A stretch of 48,475 nucleotides of DNA from an uncultured bacterium (GCA_947168815.1 CAMVNG010000007.1:1-48475); one strand, 5' to 3'. Numbered from the stretch's first letter, positions 32,912 through 45,272 are shown. The notes: generated by a model not told the origin, from the sequence alone. Numbers and translations: made by a program.

Positions 32912-33778
32912 ATGAAACTTGAAAAAAAAGCCGTAAAAATAGCAAGTGCTGGAGCTTTTTCTCTAGCAGTATTAAAATTCACCTTTTGAATTATAAGTTG
33001 AAGCATGACACTTCTTGCTTCAGCTGCTGATTCTCTTTTAGACTTAATGGTTTCTATTTTTAATCTTTTCGCTTTAAAAGAATCAGTGAAACCTGCTGAT
33101 AAAGAACATAATTATTGACACTGAAAAATAGAGGGTATAGCTGCAGTAATAGAATGACTTATTATCATTGTTTCTTGAGGTATTATCATATACTCATCCA
33201 TTAAAAAACTTATTCTGTGAACACCTGTCTCATCTATAGAAGAAGGAATTGTTGTTATGTTAATATCAATTGCAGTTACCTGAATCATTGTTTTTTTTCT
33301 TCACTCTACTGCTAAAAAAACGCATAATCTGATTATTAAAGCTGATTTAGTTCATTATACAATGGACTTTCTAACTAATACATGAATTATCATAGCCTTA
33401 ATTCTTGTTAAATTTACGTGATTTCATTTTATTGATCCAGTTATTGCTATTGGTATAGCCATTTATATTATGTTTCCTTCATTAAAAATAATAAAAGATT
33501 GATTTGATGTTTTGATGGATAGAAGTATCAACAAAGATGATGAAATTTGAAAAATAATACTTAAAAATAAAGAAGTTGAAAGCTTTCATAAATTAAAGAC
33601 ACATAAATCTTGATGAAAGATTTTCATAAGTTTTCATATGGTATTTAAAGATGAAAATATTTCTTTAAAAGAGGCAAATGAAATAAGTTGTGAAGTTGAA
33701 AAGAATATAAAAAAACACTTTAAGGATAGAACGAGCATCTTAATTAGATTAGATCCTTATAATGAGTTAGAAAGTTAA
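32912..33778 (+). CDS. Cation diffusion facilitator (CDF/FieF-like) metal transporter
   Basis: 288 residues. TM helices at about 10-30, 38-55, 82-103, 117-135, 150-170 and 178-195. The family motif SAADSLLDLMVSIFNL gives the first metal-site Asp pair, HNYGHGKIEGIAA is the conserved loop after TM2, and DLVHYTMDFLTN supplies the second H/D pair in TM5. A soluble C-terminal domain (about 205-288) follows, as in FieF/YiiP. It exports divalent metals (Zn, Fe, Mn or similar; the exact metal cannot be read). It ends the operon, followed by a terminator. Confidence 0.92.
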
Positions 33779-33799
33779 TATATTTGACCACTTTTTAAA

Positions 33800-33829
33800 A
33801 ATAGGTTATCTTAAAATAACCTATTTTTT
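33800..33829 (+). terminator. Intrinsic terminator after the CDF gene
   Basis: AATAGGTTAT-ctt...-ATAACCTATT stem (33800-33825) ending in T6; closes the unit that begins with the giant gene. Confidence 0.85.
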
Positions 33830-33891
33830 GACTTTTTAAAAAAATGTAAATATAATTCAATTAGGACATATTTATTTCTCATTTTCAAAAC

Positions 33892-36800
33892 ATGAAATTT
33901 CAAACAATTCTCTCATCATCTAGATTTCTAATTTCTTTAACAAGTTTAATATGAGCATTGAGCTGAGTTTGTATGATTTCGGTAAATGCAACATGAATAA
34001 ATTTAAATAATTTTCACGACCTAGATGTTTATATTGTAAATAGTGGTGAAAATATTCATTACACATTGATGGATAGAAATTTATGAGCCTCTGAATATTA
34101 TTGAGAAAGTAATAACGTATGAAATTCTTATGGTGCAAAATACCAATGGGGAAATAACTTCTCATTTTTCATCAATAGTAAAGATTGGACAACAACATCA
34201 TGACAAGTTGATGCAAGTAAATATGGACCATGAAATTATTATAATAAAAATGAATTTGTAAAAGCTCATCCATGGGATTCTTCAAACAATAAAAATCTAC
34301 GATGAGGAGAATGAGATACTTTGAGAGGGAATTGATCTTGAGATTCATTTAATAGGCAAGGACCTTGTCCTGATGGATACTATATTCCTAGTGTATATTC
34401 TCGATGAGAAATATTTCAGCCATTTGGTCATAATGATAATACCGATGAAAATTATCTAAACATAAAATCAATATGACTTGTTCCTAACAACTATCTCCTA
34501 TTACCATTAGCATGAGGAGCGTTTTATGATAAAAAATATTCTATGATTTCAGTATCCAGTGAAGGTTATGACTGAATATACCGAACTTCTTCACCAAATT
34601 CTCGATATACTTGATATGCGTACAATTTCGAAATTGGTTCATATTGAAATTATACAACGAACAGTGAAACAGCTAATGGCCTCTCTGTTCGTTGCGTTAA
34701 AATAGTAGCTAATAATCCAACAATATCAATTGATACTAATTGATGAACACGTGCATTGATTAGCCTTCAAAATGGAAATAAAGTCGTAGCAATTTGAAGT
34801 CCAAAAAAAGAAGGATTTAAGTTTATTTGACGATATACTAATCAGAATTTTATATGAGAAAAAGTAAAATTAAATGATATTCTAAGTAATTGAACAACAC
34901 TTTATGCGAAACGATGAGAATTAACCGTTTCATTTGATACTAATTGAGGAACCATTATTAACGATGTATATATTGAAAAATGATGAATAATAAAGGAACC
35001 TATTCCTATTAAACCATGATATCGCTTTGATGGCCGATTTTTAGATAAAGAGTTTAGTAATAAATTCAATTTTTCAACAACGATTACGAATGATATTACA
35101 CTTTATGCAAAATGGATTTATGAATATGATTATGATGATTTAAATATTTATTTTGTAGATTGAAATTGAAATCTCACGCAACAAACAACAATGGATAGAA
35201 ATCTTGGAGCAAAAGAAATATATAACAAAAAATATAATTCGACAGAAGTTAACTATGAATCATTTTGATACCATTACCAACGATGAAATAATTATTGATT
35301 TAGTGCATGTAACGGACTTAATACTAACTCACATGTATGCTCTGGATTCCCAGGTAACGAAAATACCTATTGAGGTGAAGTACCTATCAAGGAACGGCTT
35401 CCATATATACCGTCAAAATATAGTAACAACATATGGAACACATCCGCACAATGGATGTGAATACTATGAGAATGAAGTGCTCCAATTCATAATTCACAGA
35501 GTAACCTGTGGTGATGATTATGAGATTCATTAACAGGTAATGGTGTATGAACTTCTGAAGATAGACAATGACCTTGTCCAGATGGTTACCATATACCAAG
35601 TATCTTTGAATGGTCAAACCTTACAAAATGATGGGAAAACATTAAATGAACTTGACGTAATATTAATCATGTTAAAGATTTTTCTTATGATTTTCTATTA
35701 CCACCTAATTGATATCGTTGACGAGGTAGCGCATGGGTTTATGATCAATGAGTACAATGAAGATATTGGAATTCATCGTCAAGTAGTTGGCATTTCCGAT
35801 TTAATGTAGATTCCAGACCAAATCAAGAAATTAATAATAAAATTGGTGGATTTCAAGACAATCAAAAACAACAAGCTATTCCATCAGAATGATATGCTGT
35901 CCGTTGTTTTAAAAACGGAATAAATACTGGAAAATTCAACATTGAATCTAATTGATGAAACACCTTTTTAATAACAATTCAATGAAATACTATTAATTCT
36001 TTAACAGACCCAATAAAAAAATGATGTGAGTTTGATTGACGATATATTGATACTAATTATAGTACAAAAATTAAAGAATGAGATAACATTAAAGATTGAG
36101 ATACATTATACGCAAAATGGAATTGAGAAGGATGTGATCCTATCAATACAAAATGGGAAGAAGTAGTTAAAGAAGAATATTGAGAGACTAATTCCAATGT
36201 TTCATGAGTAGTTATCTACAACTGAGTTAAAATGAATACAATTACCGTTTCTTATGGAAATGAAAGCATTACTCTTCTTGATAGAAATCTTGGTGCAACT
36301 AAAGCCTGAACTGGTAAAGATTCTTATTGATACTATTTTCAATGGTGAAATAATCATGGATTTACGGAAAAAGATAATATAACACACACATACAATGATC
36401 ATACTTATAAAGGATATGGTCCTGTAAATCCTCTTGATAGCGATTTGTTTTGATGAACATATTTTGATATATGGGATAACAGTAAACACTTTGATTTTAT
36501 TTGGTGATGAGAAAAGGATAATACATCTAATAATTATAATGCATGAAACGTAAAATTAATAGAGAACCATACATCAAGACAATGACCTTGTCCTGAAGGA
36601 TTTCATATTCCTAGTGCAGGTGAATGGTCAAAGCTTCTAGAATTATGGTGAAAGAATAATGATATTTATAGCTGGAAATCTGGTGAATATAATCTAAAAG
36701 AAACTGGTAATAAAAAGTGAATTTGAAGCAAATTATCTAATGATTTGTTACTTCCACTTGCATGAACTATATCTGTATGAAGTTGGTGAGATGTAAGCAT

Positions 36801-39114
36801 GTCCCATGTTTGAGAGACAGCAAATTTATGGACTTCTTCTGCTCTATGAGTCGAGGATGATACAAGAGAAAATTTATCAAGAACTTTATATGTTCACGAT
36901 AATGAAATAATTCTTGGTATAGACAATCGTTCAGATGCACAGAATATTCGTTGTTTTAAGGATACGAAACTAAAAACAATATTGAATTATTCAGTATTTT
37001 TTGATACGAACTGATGAAAACACATAAACAGCATGACATTTACTCCGTATAGTAATTCGGTAACTATTGGACATCCGATGGAAGAAGCTAATGGTAGATA
37101 TGTTCTTGATTTATACGATATTGAAAAATATCTAGTGCCAATTAGAACTGGATATGAATTTATCGGTTGGTATTCAGATAAGGGATTGACTAAAAAATTT
37201 GATTTTGATACTATTTTAACAGAAAATATCATACTCTATGCTAAACGAAGCAAAAGTATTAGTCACGATACAATCAATTGAATAGACACCATTACTGTTT
37301 ATGATTATTCTTCTGACAAATCTATCACTATAATGGGTAATAATCTCTGAGCCAGCTCCAATCAAGCAAATTGACTTCTATATCAATGGGGTAATAATAA
37401 CTGATTCACTGAAAAACAACTAGAAACAAAGTCAACTACTCCTATAAAATATGAAAATTATGGTCCTCAAAAACCATATAGTAGTAAAAAATATGTAGTT
37501 CCTTATGCAAATAGTAATGATTATTGGGAGAATGATGGTCACTATCCAAATCTTTGGTGAGGACAATGAGATACTAAATCTAATAATTGGGATGATTGAA
37601 ATGATAGATCTCTTAGAAAATGACCTTGTCCTGATTGATTCCATGTACCAAGTAAATGAGAATGGGATGAATTAGTAGATATATGGTCAAAAAATAATGG
37701 AGTTACATGGACAAAGAATGTATATTTAAGGCTAGATGAACCTGCATATAAAAAAATAATAAAGGATTTAAATTTATGGTCCTGATATTATTATAGAACT
37801 TTATGGACCTCTTCACCAGTTAAAAGTGGTCACTCCTACACTTTATGAATAGTTAATGATTATACGGTAGAAACATGGAGTAATCCTAACAGTTTTGTGT
37901 CTCCAATCCGCTGTTTCTTGAACTATTCAATTAAAAACGATAATGAAGGAAATTTATGAGATAATTTAGAAAATTCAAACGATAAGGATAACGAAAATAA
38001 GTCTGTGAAATATACCGTAAAACATCTAACTGAAACCCTTACTTGAGCATATACACTTCTTTCAACCGAAACACCTACAGCTGAAAGCTGATCAAAAGTA
38101 ACACCTCCTGTAAAGAAATTTAAAGGATATAAAAGCCCAAATACAAAGACAATTACTGTAAAGTGAGATTGAACTAGTGTTGTTGAATATAGATATTCAA
38201 GAGAGTTATTCGAAATTACTCTTAATAAATGAGAATGAATACAAACAGTTGCTTGAGGTGGAAGCTATAGATTCTGAACGAAAGTTTCTCTTAGTGCAAC
38301 TCCTGTTCCTGGTTATGAATTTGTTGGCTTTGAAGGAGATCAAACAACTTGAAGTTTTACTATGCCATCAAATAATATTACTATTACTGCAAAAGCTAAA
38401 AAAGGTAATACTAAATATAGTATAAGCTATAATCTAAACAAATGAAAATTAGAACAATGAAAAAACAATCCAACAAGTTATAGCGCTTCAAGTCCCTCTT
38501 TTACAATTAATCCTCCAGTAAGAAATGAATATGTTTTCGCTTGATGGGAAGAAACAGTCAATTGAAAAGTCACATGAATAAAAACTTATGTTTCAATTCC
38601 GCAGTGAAGTACTTGACACAGAAAATATAGCGCAAAATGGGAAAAGGAATGAGAAGTTGAAGAAATGATTTATAACCAACAAGAAGATTTGGAAGGAAAC
38701 TACGTAACAGTTGAAGTAATTGCTTCAGACTGAGATTGAGATTCTGACTCATGAAATTGAAATACAAATTGACCAAGAGAATATGAATGATTCCACCTTG
38801 TTGAAGACTTTTCTAAACAAAACAACATTGATCAATGAGCAATTTGAGAAGTACTAGAATTATGAAGTAATTGACCTGCCACTATTATATATAGATATGC
38901 TAGAAATTCATATACTCTTACTATTGAAAAAGATGCTTGAATCGAATTAGTTCAATGAGCATGAACTTATAAGTATCAAGAACCTGTTTCAATAAAGGTT
39001 AAAGTAAAGGATTGATACCAATTTGCATGATTTGAATGAGAATATAATGTTGCAAATTTTGAGATGCCTGCAAAGAATCTAACTATAAAAGCAATTACCA
39101 CAAAAAGGAAATAA
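33892..39114 (+). CDS. Secreted mosaic protein with four FISUMP domains and InlB-type repeats, 1,740 aa
   Basis: Signal peptide at about 1-37. Four Fibrobacter-type FISUMP domains lie at about 58-270, 432-673, 793-1020 and 1148-1343. Each has (M/L)DRNLGA or MGNNLGA, (Y/F)QWGNN or a variant, GPCP(D/E)G(Y/F)(H/Y)(I/V)PS, LWTSS-type, and RC(F/V)K. Between them are InlB B-type repeats (FDTNGG ... LYAKW) at about 281-343, 344-408, 683-744 and 1033-1118. Divergent InlB/MucBP-like repeats fill about 1375-1740. In the aligned GPCP motif, glycine is GGA in copy 1 and TGA in copies 2-4, direct proof of the code. No membrane anchor at the C-terminus. Probably a surface adhesin; ligand unknown. Confidence 0.9.
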
Positions 39115-39126
39115 TAATATACTTTA

Positions 39127-39153
39127 ACACCTAGTTATTCTAGGTGTTTTTTT
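39127..39153 (+). terminator. Intrinsic terminator after the FISUMP gene
   Basis: ACACCTAG-ttatt-CTAGGTGT (39127-39147) followed by T-run. Confidence 0.9.
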
Positions 39154-39205
39154 ATTAAAAAAAATTCTAACATTTAAGATAGAATTTTTTAAGCACTACC
39201 CCTTT

Positions 39206-39277
39206 TACTCCTGGCCGGAATCGAACCAGCATCTAACCCTTAGGACGGGCCTATTCTATCCATTGAACTACAGGAGC
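39206..39277 (-). tRNA. tRNA-Arg (anticodon CCT)
   Basis: Acceptor GCTCCTG pairs with CAGGAGT, discriminator A. D-stem GTTC/GAAT; anticodon stem GGCCC/GGGTT with loop GTCCTAA, giving anticodon CCT (reads AGG). T-arm GCTGG-TTCGATT-CCGGC. CCA is not encoded. Position 32 is G, which is uncommon. 72 nt. Confidence 0.93.
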
Positions 39278-39351
39278 AGTTCATGGATAATGCTAGTTGT
39301 AATGTTTATTGTTTTACTGTTTGAAATCAATTGAAAATAATAGAAGACCTC

Positions 39352-39942
39352 TTAAACCTCCATTTTTTCAAATAATCAAAACATTTCATTTTCATCTCTT
39401 CATAGTTTTTGTGTATCCCTTAATTTCTTTAATACTTGAACTCATTCTCAATTTAACTGAGCATCATGGCATTGAAGTTCTCTTCGGTTTCAATCCCTTG
39501 TATACCTATAACTTACTCATTTCCAAATTCTCGTTCAAGGAATTTGATCTCCAACAAAAATTGATGATCCTGAAAATCTATATACATGCTTACTATTTTT
39601 CTCAGCATTTCGTTCATAGAATTTTGTTCCTAAGAGTTCTATATACTTTCCATTTTTATCTTCTTTTACTTCTTTTAGACTTGTTACATATGATGAATCA
39701 ATAAACTGAGCAAAATCAGAGAATTTTAAAGCATCCCAATCACTTGGTTCGAATTCTTCCTCTTCATTATTATCATAATTATCTAAGATTTTATTCTCCT
39801 TTTTTGCTTCCCTTTCTTTTTTTCTTCTCTCTTTTTCTTCTTTAGCTTTCAGAATTGCAGCTAATTCCTCTGCTGTCCTTAATTTAGGAGGTCTTCACCT
39901 TCTTTTAGGAAGCTGTTCTTGGTGTTCCATTTTTTCCATCAT
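39352..39942 (-). CDS. Hypothetical protein with AT-hook-like motif, 196 aa
   Basis: The N-terminus has KRRGRPPK, the core of an AT-hook (the Gly is TGA), which binds the minor groove of AT-rich DNA. Then comes a long Lys/Glu/Ala coiled-coil helix (about 22-50), an acidic patch, and a compact C-terminal domain (about 75-196) with no recognised family. Three in-frame ATGs (39942, 39939, 39930) are possible starts; I used the first. It is close to the tRNA-Arg gene on the same strand. A DNA-binding role is inferred from the motif only. Confidence 0.7.
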
Positions 39943-40083
39943 GATGCCACTAAGAGAATAAATCAATTTGATATTTTTACTATAGTAAAAATACGCTCAA
40001 TGTCAAGTATCTCGTTTTTTTTCTCTTTATATTTTTAAGGAAAATCTTATACATAGAAAAATCTTTTTATCTGAGATATAGTC

Positions 40084-41703
40084 ATGTCTTCTTCACATAA
40101 ATTGGTCATTAAAGATGCACTCTGGCAACTGTTTGGAAGAATTGTAAGTGCTCTTTTTTGATTTGTGATTACAAAGATTATCTCTTCTTATTTATGACCT
40201 CTAAGATACTGAGATTATTGAACTATTTTTAGATTTTTTGCTCGATGGACTGCACTAGTAGATTTTTGAATTTATGTTATTGCTGTAAAAAGACTAGGTC
40301 AAATAAAAAATGAGACTTATTGAGATTGAACAGAAATTCCTGCTTTAGATCCAAATTCAGAGTTATCAAAAACTTATTGAAAATTTGTTTGAACAAGAGT
40401 CTTTCTTATTATTGTAATCTATACTATAGCTATTGTAACTGCTTATTTAATACCTGCATATACCTCTAATCCTTATATAATTTGGTGATTACCATTAGCT
40501 ATGTGTTATTCAGCTAGTAATATGTATGCATGAATTCAACAGCTACCTCTCCAAATTTTTTGGAAAATGAAAAGACTTACTTGGTCACTCATTATTGCTA
40601 GACTTTCTCAACTCGTTGTTCTTCTTCCTGTTGTTTTCTACTTCTTTTCAAATGTTGATTTTCAGAATCCATCAGAAAATACACCCGTTATGATATTGGC
40701 TTTTTGTTTAGTAACATTTTCTGTAGTCGCAAGTTCTCTTGGACAGAACGTTGAAATGCATCTTAGAACTAAAGATCTTCTTCCATTAAAAATAAATATT
40801 AATATTCCTTTCATAAAGGCGCTTCTCAAGGAAAATTGGAAATATGGATTCTCATATTTTTTTAGTAGTTTCCATACTCTATTAGTTCTTATGTTTTTGT
40901 GATGGTTTTTCCCAACTGCTGCTGGATTTAAATATGCATGAATATGGGCTCTAGCACTTTCATTAATTGAAATTCTTCTTATTATACCTTCGTCCCTCTG
41001 AAATAGTCTTCTTCACAAAATACCTCATTATACAGACGAGAATAAGAAAAAATCTTTGTGAAATTTAATGCTCTTAGTTGGATGGATTGGTGCGCTTATT
41101 GCTATAAATTTTCGAGTCTTTGCTGAAGATATTATTGTTTTTGTTTCTAGTAGATCATTTCTATGAACTTGGGAAAGTATCAATAATTGGTGATCAAATC
41201 AAGTTCTACCATTCTTATGAATTGTCCTCATCCTCAGTTTCATAAAGCAAGTGTATAATTATCTTTTTGTTGCTCTTGAGAAACAGAATATTCTCTTTGG
41301 CATTAATCTTGTTTGAGTTCTTTTATGAGCTGTTCTTGGAGTTGTTATTATTCCAAAATTTTGATTACTTTGATGAGTGATCACCCAGGTTTTCATTGAA
41401 ATGATGTTTACTTTCTGAGCTGTAAAACTCGCTTATACTAGGAATTTAAATCCTATATTTCAAAAGAAACCACTTATGCAATTAGTTGTAATTCTTCTTA
41501 TTTTTTGTATCTTCTGATACGGAATTCATCTCTATCTTTTAAATGCAAGAGGAGAATGATTAACTATATGATCCCTAGAACTATCTGCATGAGTTCGAGA
41601 AATGATACGTTTCTTCCTCATAGCTCTAGTTTACAATATCGCAATTGCTGGGATTAGTATTCCTGCAATTAAAAAAGTCGCAAAAGGACTTACTAATGAT
41701 TAA
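40084..41703 (+). CDS. Polysaccharide/lipid flippase (MATE/Wzx/MurJ superfamily)
   Basis: 539 residues with about 12-14 hydrophobic helices. It opens with LVIKDALWQLFGRIVSALFGFVITKIISSYLGPLRYGDYG in pattern, the usual start of the polysaccharide transport branch (Wzx-like), where TM1-TM2 and the LG-x-x-x-YG-x-Y loop are conserved. It flips lipid-linked sugars across the membrane, for surface polysaccharide or peptidoglycan; the sequence alone does not decide which. It is followed 23 bases later by another membrane protein gene on the same strand. Confidence 0.85.
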
Positions 41704-41726
41704 AAAACTTTAAGAATCAAAATATT

Positions 41727-42602
41727 ATGTTTAGACAAATCCTACAATCTTCAGTTCGTACCCTCTTAGAACGCCCAAATATTATTAGGCTAGGATTTCT
41801 CACTTTGTTTTGTTTTTCAATTGTTCGTCTTTATTATATTGTCTATTATTTCAACAATATTCTTATTTGGAAATATGAAAGTTGAGTACAAATTTCAGAT
41901 GCACTCATGTATTTCATCTCAACACTAAATAACCATCATGCGATGTGGAGCGTAATTATTGCTGTTATCGTCATCATTGTTTGATATCTTTGGCTTTATC
42001 CTATTGGTCAAGCAGCCGTTGTTAATGCTCTACACTACCCAGAAAAATCAAGTACTACTGTTTTTTTTAAGGGAGTAAATAGATTCTTTCCTATGCTTGA
42101 ATATGGAGGTCTTTCTATTCCATTTTGACTTTTTACATTTTTTACTGTTATCATAAGACTTGATCTTATGGATGTATTAAGTAACGGTTTGGTTGAAGCT
42201 ATGGTATGAATTTGGTGATTAATGGTTATTCTCGCAAGCGTTTTATGGCAATATGTTGTCATTATCATTTCTCTTGAAGGATGTCAGGTTTTTGATGCCA
42301 TTAAAAAAAGTACAAAAATTGCCTTTAGCAATATAACACTTTCAATTCAACTTATGTTGGTTGAGTTAGTTTTACTTCTTAGATTCCTTATCACCTGAGC
42401 AATTATCGTCTGAATTCCTCTATGACTTGTTTATATAGCAATTTGGTTAGATATCATGAATAATAGTTTTGTTGAATGAACCATCTGGGTAATTTGATGA
42501 ATTCTCTTATTCCTTCTTTCTTATATCAATTGTATAATTGAAACATTTTTCTTAACTTATTGGTATAAAGCATATATTGCAATTACAAAAAATGAAGAAT
42601 AA
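41727..42602 (+). CDS. Multi-pass membrane protein, 291 aa
   Basis: About six hydrophobic segments (near residues 18-36, 70-92, 128-147, 162-187, 205-235 and 248-275), separated by short polar loops such as ALHYPEKSSTTVFFKGVNRF and DAIKKSTKIAFSN. No catalytic motif seen. The pattern of regularly spaced helix pairs is that of membrane proteins of unknown function that often accompany envelope genes. It is co-directional with the flippase, 23 bases apart, and likely part of the same operon. Confidence 0.8.
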
Positions 42603-42633
42603 AAAAAGCTAGAAGTAGACTTTCTATTCTAGC
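42601..42633 (-). terminator. Intrinsic terminator between convergent genes
   Basis: GCTAGAA ... TTCTAGC stem (42609-42633). On the minus strand it is followed by T7, serving the 66-aa gene. On the plus strand the following sequence is weaker (ctttc). Confidence 0.75.
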
Positions 42634-42657
42634 CTTTCATAATTCTTACTTAGATTT

Positions 42658-42858
42658 TTAGGCACTAAACCTATTTTTCATCATAAGAAAAGATTCCTTT
42701 GTGACAGGATCTTCCCTGTCTAAATGATACTCTCTCTTACAAAAATCTAAAAAAGGATCTACATAGTCATTAAAGAGCTTCTCCTCTGCATATTCATACA
42801 AAGGCCTCTTTGGTACGAGATGAGTACCTTCTTCTTGATTAACTTTTGGTTGTTTCAT
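42658..42858 (-). CDS. Hypothetical protein, 66 aa
   Basis: A small, charged, soluble protein with many Glu/Lys and aromatic residues (YEYAEEKLFNDYVDPFLDF). It has no TGA and only a single glycine. No family recognised. It sits 110 bases downstream of the pnp stop on the same strand, beyond the pnp terminator, and has its own terminator. Its 5' flank has TACATT seven bases before the ATG, so the mRNA might be leaderless. Confidence 0.6.
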   Translation of the reverse strand: MKQPKVNQEEGTHLVPKRPLYEYAEEKLFNDYVDPFLDFCKREYHLDREDPVTKESFLMMKNRFSA

Positions 42859-42920
42859 ACGCTTTAATGTATTTGTTCACACAATTACTATAGATATTCA
42901 ACGCTCTGATTTCAAGCAAA

Positions 42921-42946
42921 AAGAAAAAGCATCTAAACGATGCTTT
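42921..42946 (-). terminator. Intrinsic terminator of pnp
   Basis: Minus strand: AAAGCATC-gttta-GATGCTTT (42946-42926) followed by TTCTTTTT. Confidence 0.75.
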
Positions 42947-42968
42947 TCTCTATATTTACAATATTCTA

Positions 42969-45104
42969 TTATGCCATTTTTCTTTTTACAGCAATTTTTC
43001 CATCATGTCCAATCTGAGAAATTACAACATTAATCTCATCTCAAACTTTGAAATGTTTTTCTACTCAGTCTGTAAATTTTTGTCCTAGATTTGAAACATG
43101 ACAAAGTCCTTGTTTTCCCTTTGGAAGTTGAACAAATAATCCATAGTTCTCAACTCTTACAACTTTAGCAGTAAAAGATTGTCAAACTTCTAAATCTGTA
43201 GCAATTTCAAGGATAATTTTCTTAGCTTTATCAATAATTTCTTGATTAGGATGAGTTAAGAAACAAGTTCCATCTTCTTCAAAATCAATCTTAATATTAT
43301 CACATTCTTCAATAATCTTATCGATAGTTTCTCCTCCCTTACCAATAACTTCTTTAATCTTATCTTGATCAATCTTAAAGACATGAATTTTTGGAGCATA
43401 TTCTTTAACTCCATTTCTAGGAGCAGGGATAGTTTCTAACATAAAGTCCATTATTTCTTTATATCCTTCAGATGCTCTATCAATAGTTTCATGAACAATA
43501 TTTAATGGCAATCCCTTTAATTTTGTATCTAGTTGAATTGCAGTAATACCGTCTTTACTACCAGCTACTTTAAAGTCCATATCTCCTGTAAAATCTTCTG
43601 TAGCCATCAAATCATTCAATACCAAGTGCTTTGTTATATTTCCATCTTCATCACTTTCTGTCATAAGTCACATTGCAATTCCAGCAATAGGTTTCTTAAT
43701 AGGAACTCATGCATCCATAAGTGCTAATGTTGAACCACAAACAGATCCCATACTTGTTGAACCTCCAGAACCTAAACATTCTGATACAACTCTGATGGAA
43801 TAAGGGAATTCTTCTTTTGAAGGAATCATATTCTCTAATGCTTTTTCTGCCAATCTTCCGTGACCAATTTCTCTTCTTCCTGTTCCTCTTGTAGCTTTAG
43901 CTTCTCAAGTTGAGAATGGAGGGAAATTATAATGGTGGAAATATCTTCTTTGAACATCATTATGTTCCATATCTTCTAACACTAAGTATTCTGTTGGTCC
44001 TCCCAATGTTACAGTTGAAAGAACTTGAGTATCACCTCTCCAGAAAAGTCCAGAACCATGTACTCTAGGTAAATTATTAATTTCACAATAAAGAGGTCTA
44101 ATATCTTTTATATTTCTATCATCAACTCTTTTACCTGTTGAAAGAGTTCTCTCTCTAATAAAATGTTTTACAACGTTAAATACTGCCATCTTAACTTTAC
44201 TTTCTGTAAAGTCTTCTGCTTCTTCAGTTTCAGCCTTTTCTTCAGCAGCCTCTAAACATTCTTTTTCATATTGAGAGAAAAGATCATTGAATGGAACCTT
44301 TGTATGTCCAGCCATAGCATCTAATTTGTCTTGAGTTATGATGCTCTCAACAAAGGCAATAGTTTTATCAGATGGTTTGTTGAATGTTACTTCTTTTTGT
44401 TCAATTTCTAATGTCTTTAAGAATTCTAATTGTAAATCACATGCTTCATTAATTACTTTTTGTCCTAAAGTAAATGCTTCTTTCATCAAATCATCAGGGA
44501 ATTCTAATCCTTCACATTCAATCATATTAATTGAATCTCTTTTACCTGCAACTAGAAGATTTAATTGAGATTTCTCTAATTGTTCGTTACTTGGATTAAT
44601 AACAAATTCTCCATCAATGTAACCGATTTGTGCAGCACCTACTGGTCCATCAAATGGAAGTCCTGCAGCCATAATAGAAACAGATGCTCCAATAATATCC
44701 ATAACTCCTAAACCAATAGTGTGATCCAATGCTAATGGAGTAACACTAATTACTACATCATTAATCATTCCTTTAGGGAACATAGGTCTTAATGCTCTAT
44801 CAGTTAATCTTGCATAAAGAATAGCTTGATCAGAAGGTTTTCCTTCTCTTCTTCTGTATACAGCTCCTCCTATTCTTCCAGCAGCTGAATAACTTTCTCT
44901 CATGTCAATCATAAGAGGGAGAAAGTCAGTTCCTTCTCTAGGATTTTTTTCCATTACTGTAGAATAGAGAATTACATTTTCTCCAAATTGCATTCTAACA
45001 CTTGCATCTGCTTGAACAGCCAATTTACCCATTTCAAAGGAAATATCTCTCCCTTGCCATGATGTTGATAAACGATCTGTTCTAACTTCTCTTTTTACTA
45101 CCAT
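42969..45104 (-). CDS. pnp: Polynucleotide phosphorylase
   Basis: 711 residues, the standard length. It degrades RNA 3' to 5' using phosphate. Two RNase PH domains (about 10-215 and 320-545) flank a helical domain; the second includes [23 protein letters not shown], in which the first Gly is TGA. GIAMGLMTES (Gly TGA) follows. The KH domain (about 565-625) has [12 protein letters not shown] and the S1 domain (about 635-711) ends [12 protein letters not shown] chose ATG 45104 over 45134 because the conserved part begins at VVKREV. TATATT lies seven bases before this ATG, so leaderless translation is possible. TGA is rare here relative to GGN, as expected of a highly expressed gene. Confidence 0.97.
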
Positions 45105-45272
45105 ACCGTTTAATATACAATATAAAAGTGCCATAAGTACTTTTCTTAGAACACTTTTATGAGATAGATTAAATCAAGAAAGAACCTCTGTTATTTTTTG
45201 ATTTAATCCACCTTCTCGTGCTCAATAATACTTATAACGATTAAAGTATATTGTTTTACCTTTCAGTTGCAA

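Noticed and set aside
43533-44568. Plus-strand ORFs inside pnp
   Set aside because: They lie opposite a full-length, highly conserved gene and show no domain or codon signal of their own.
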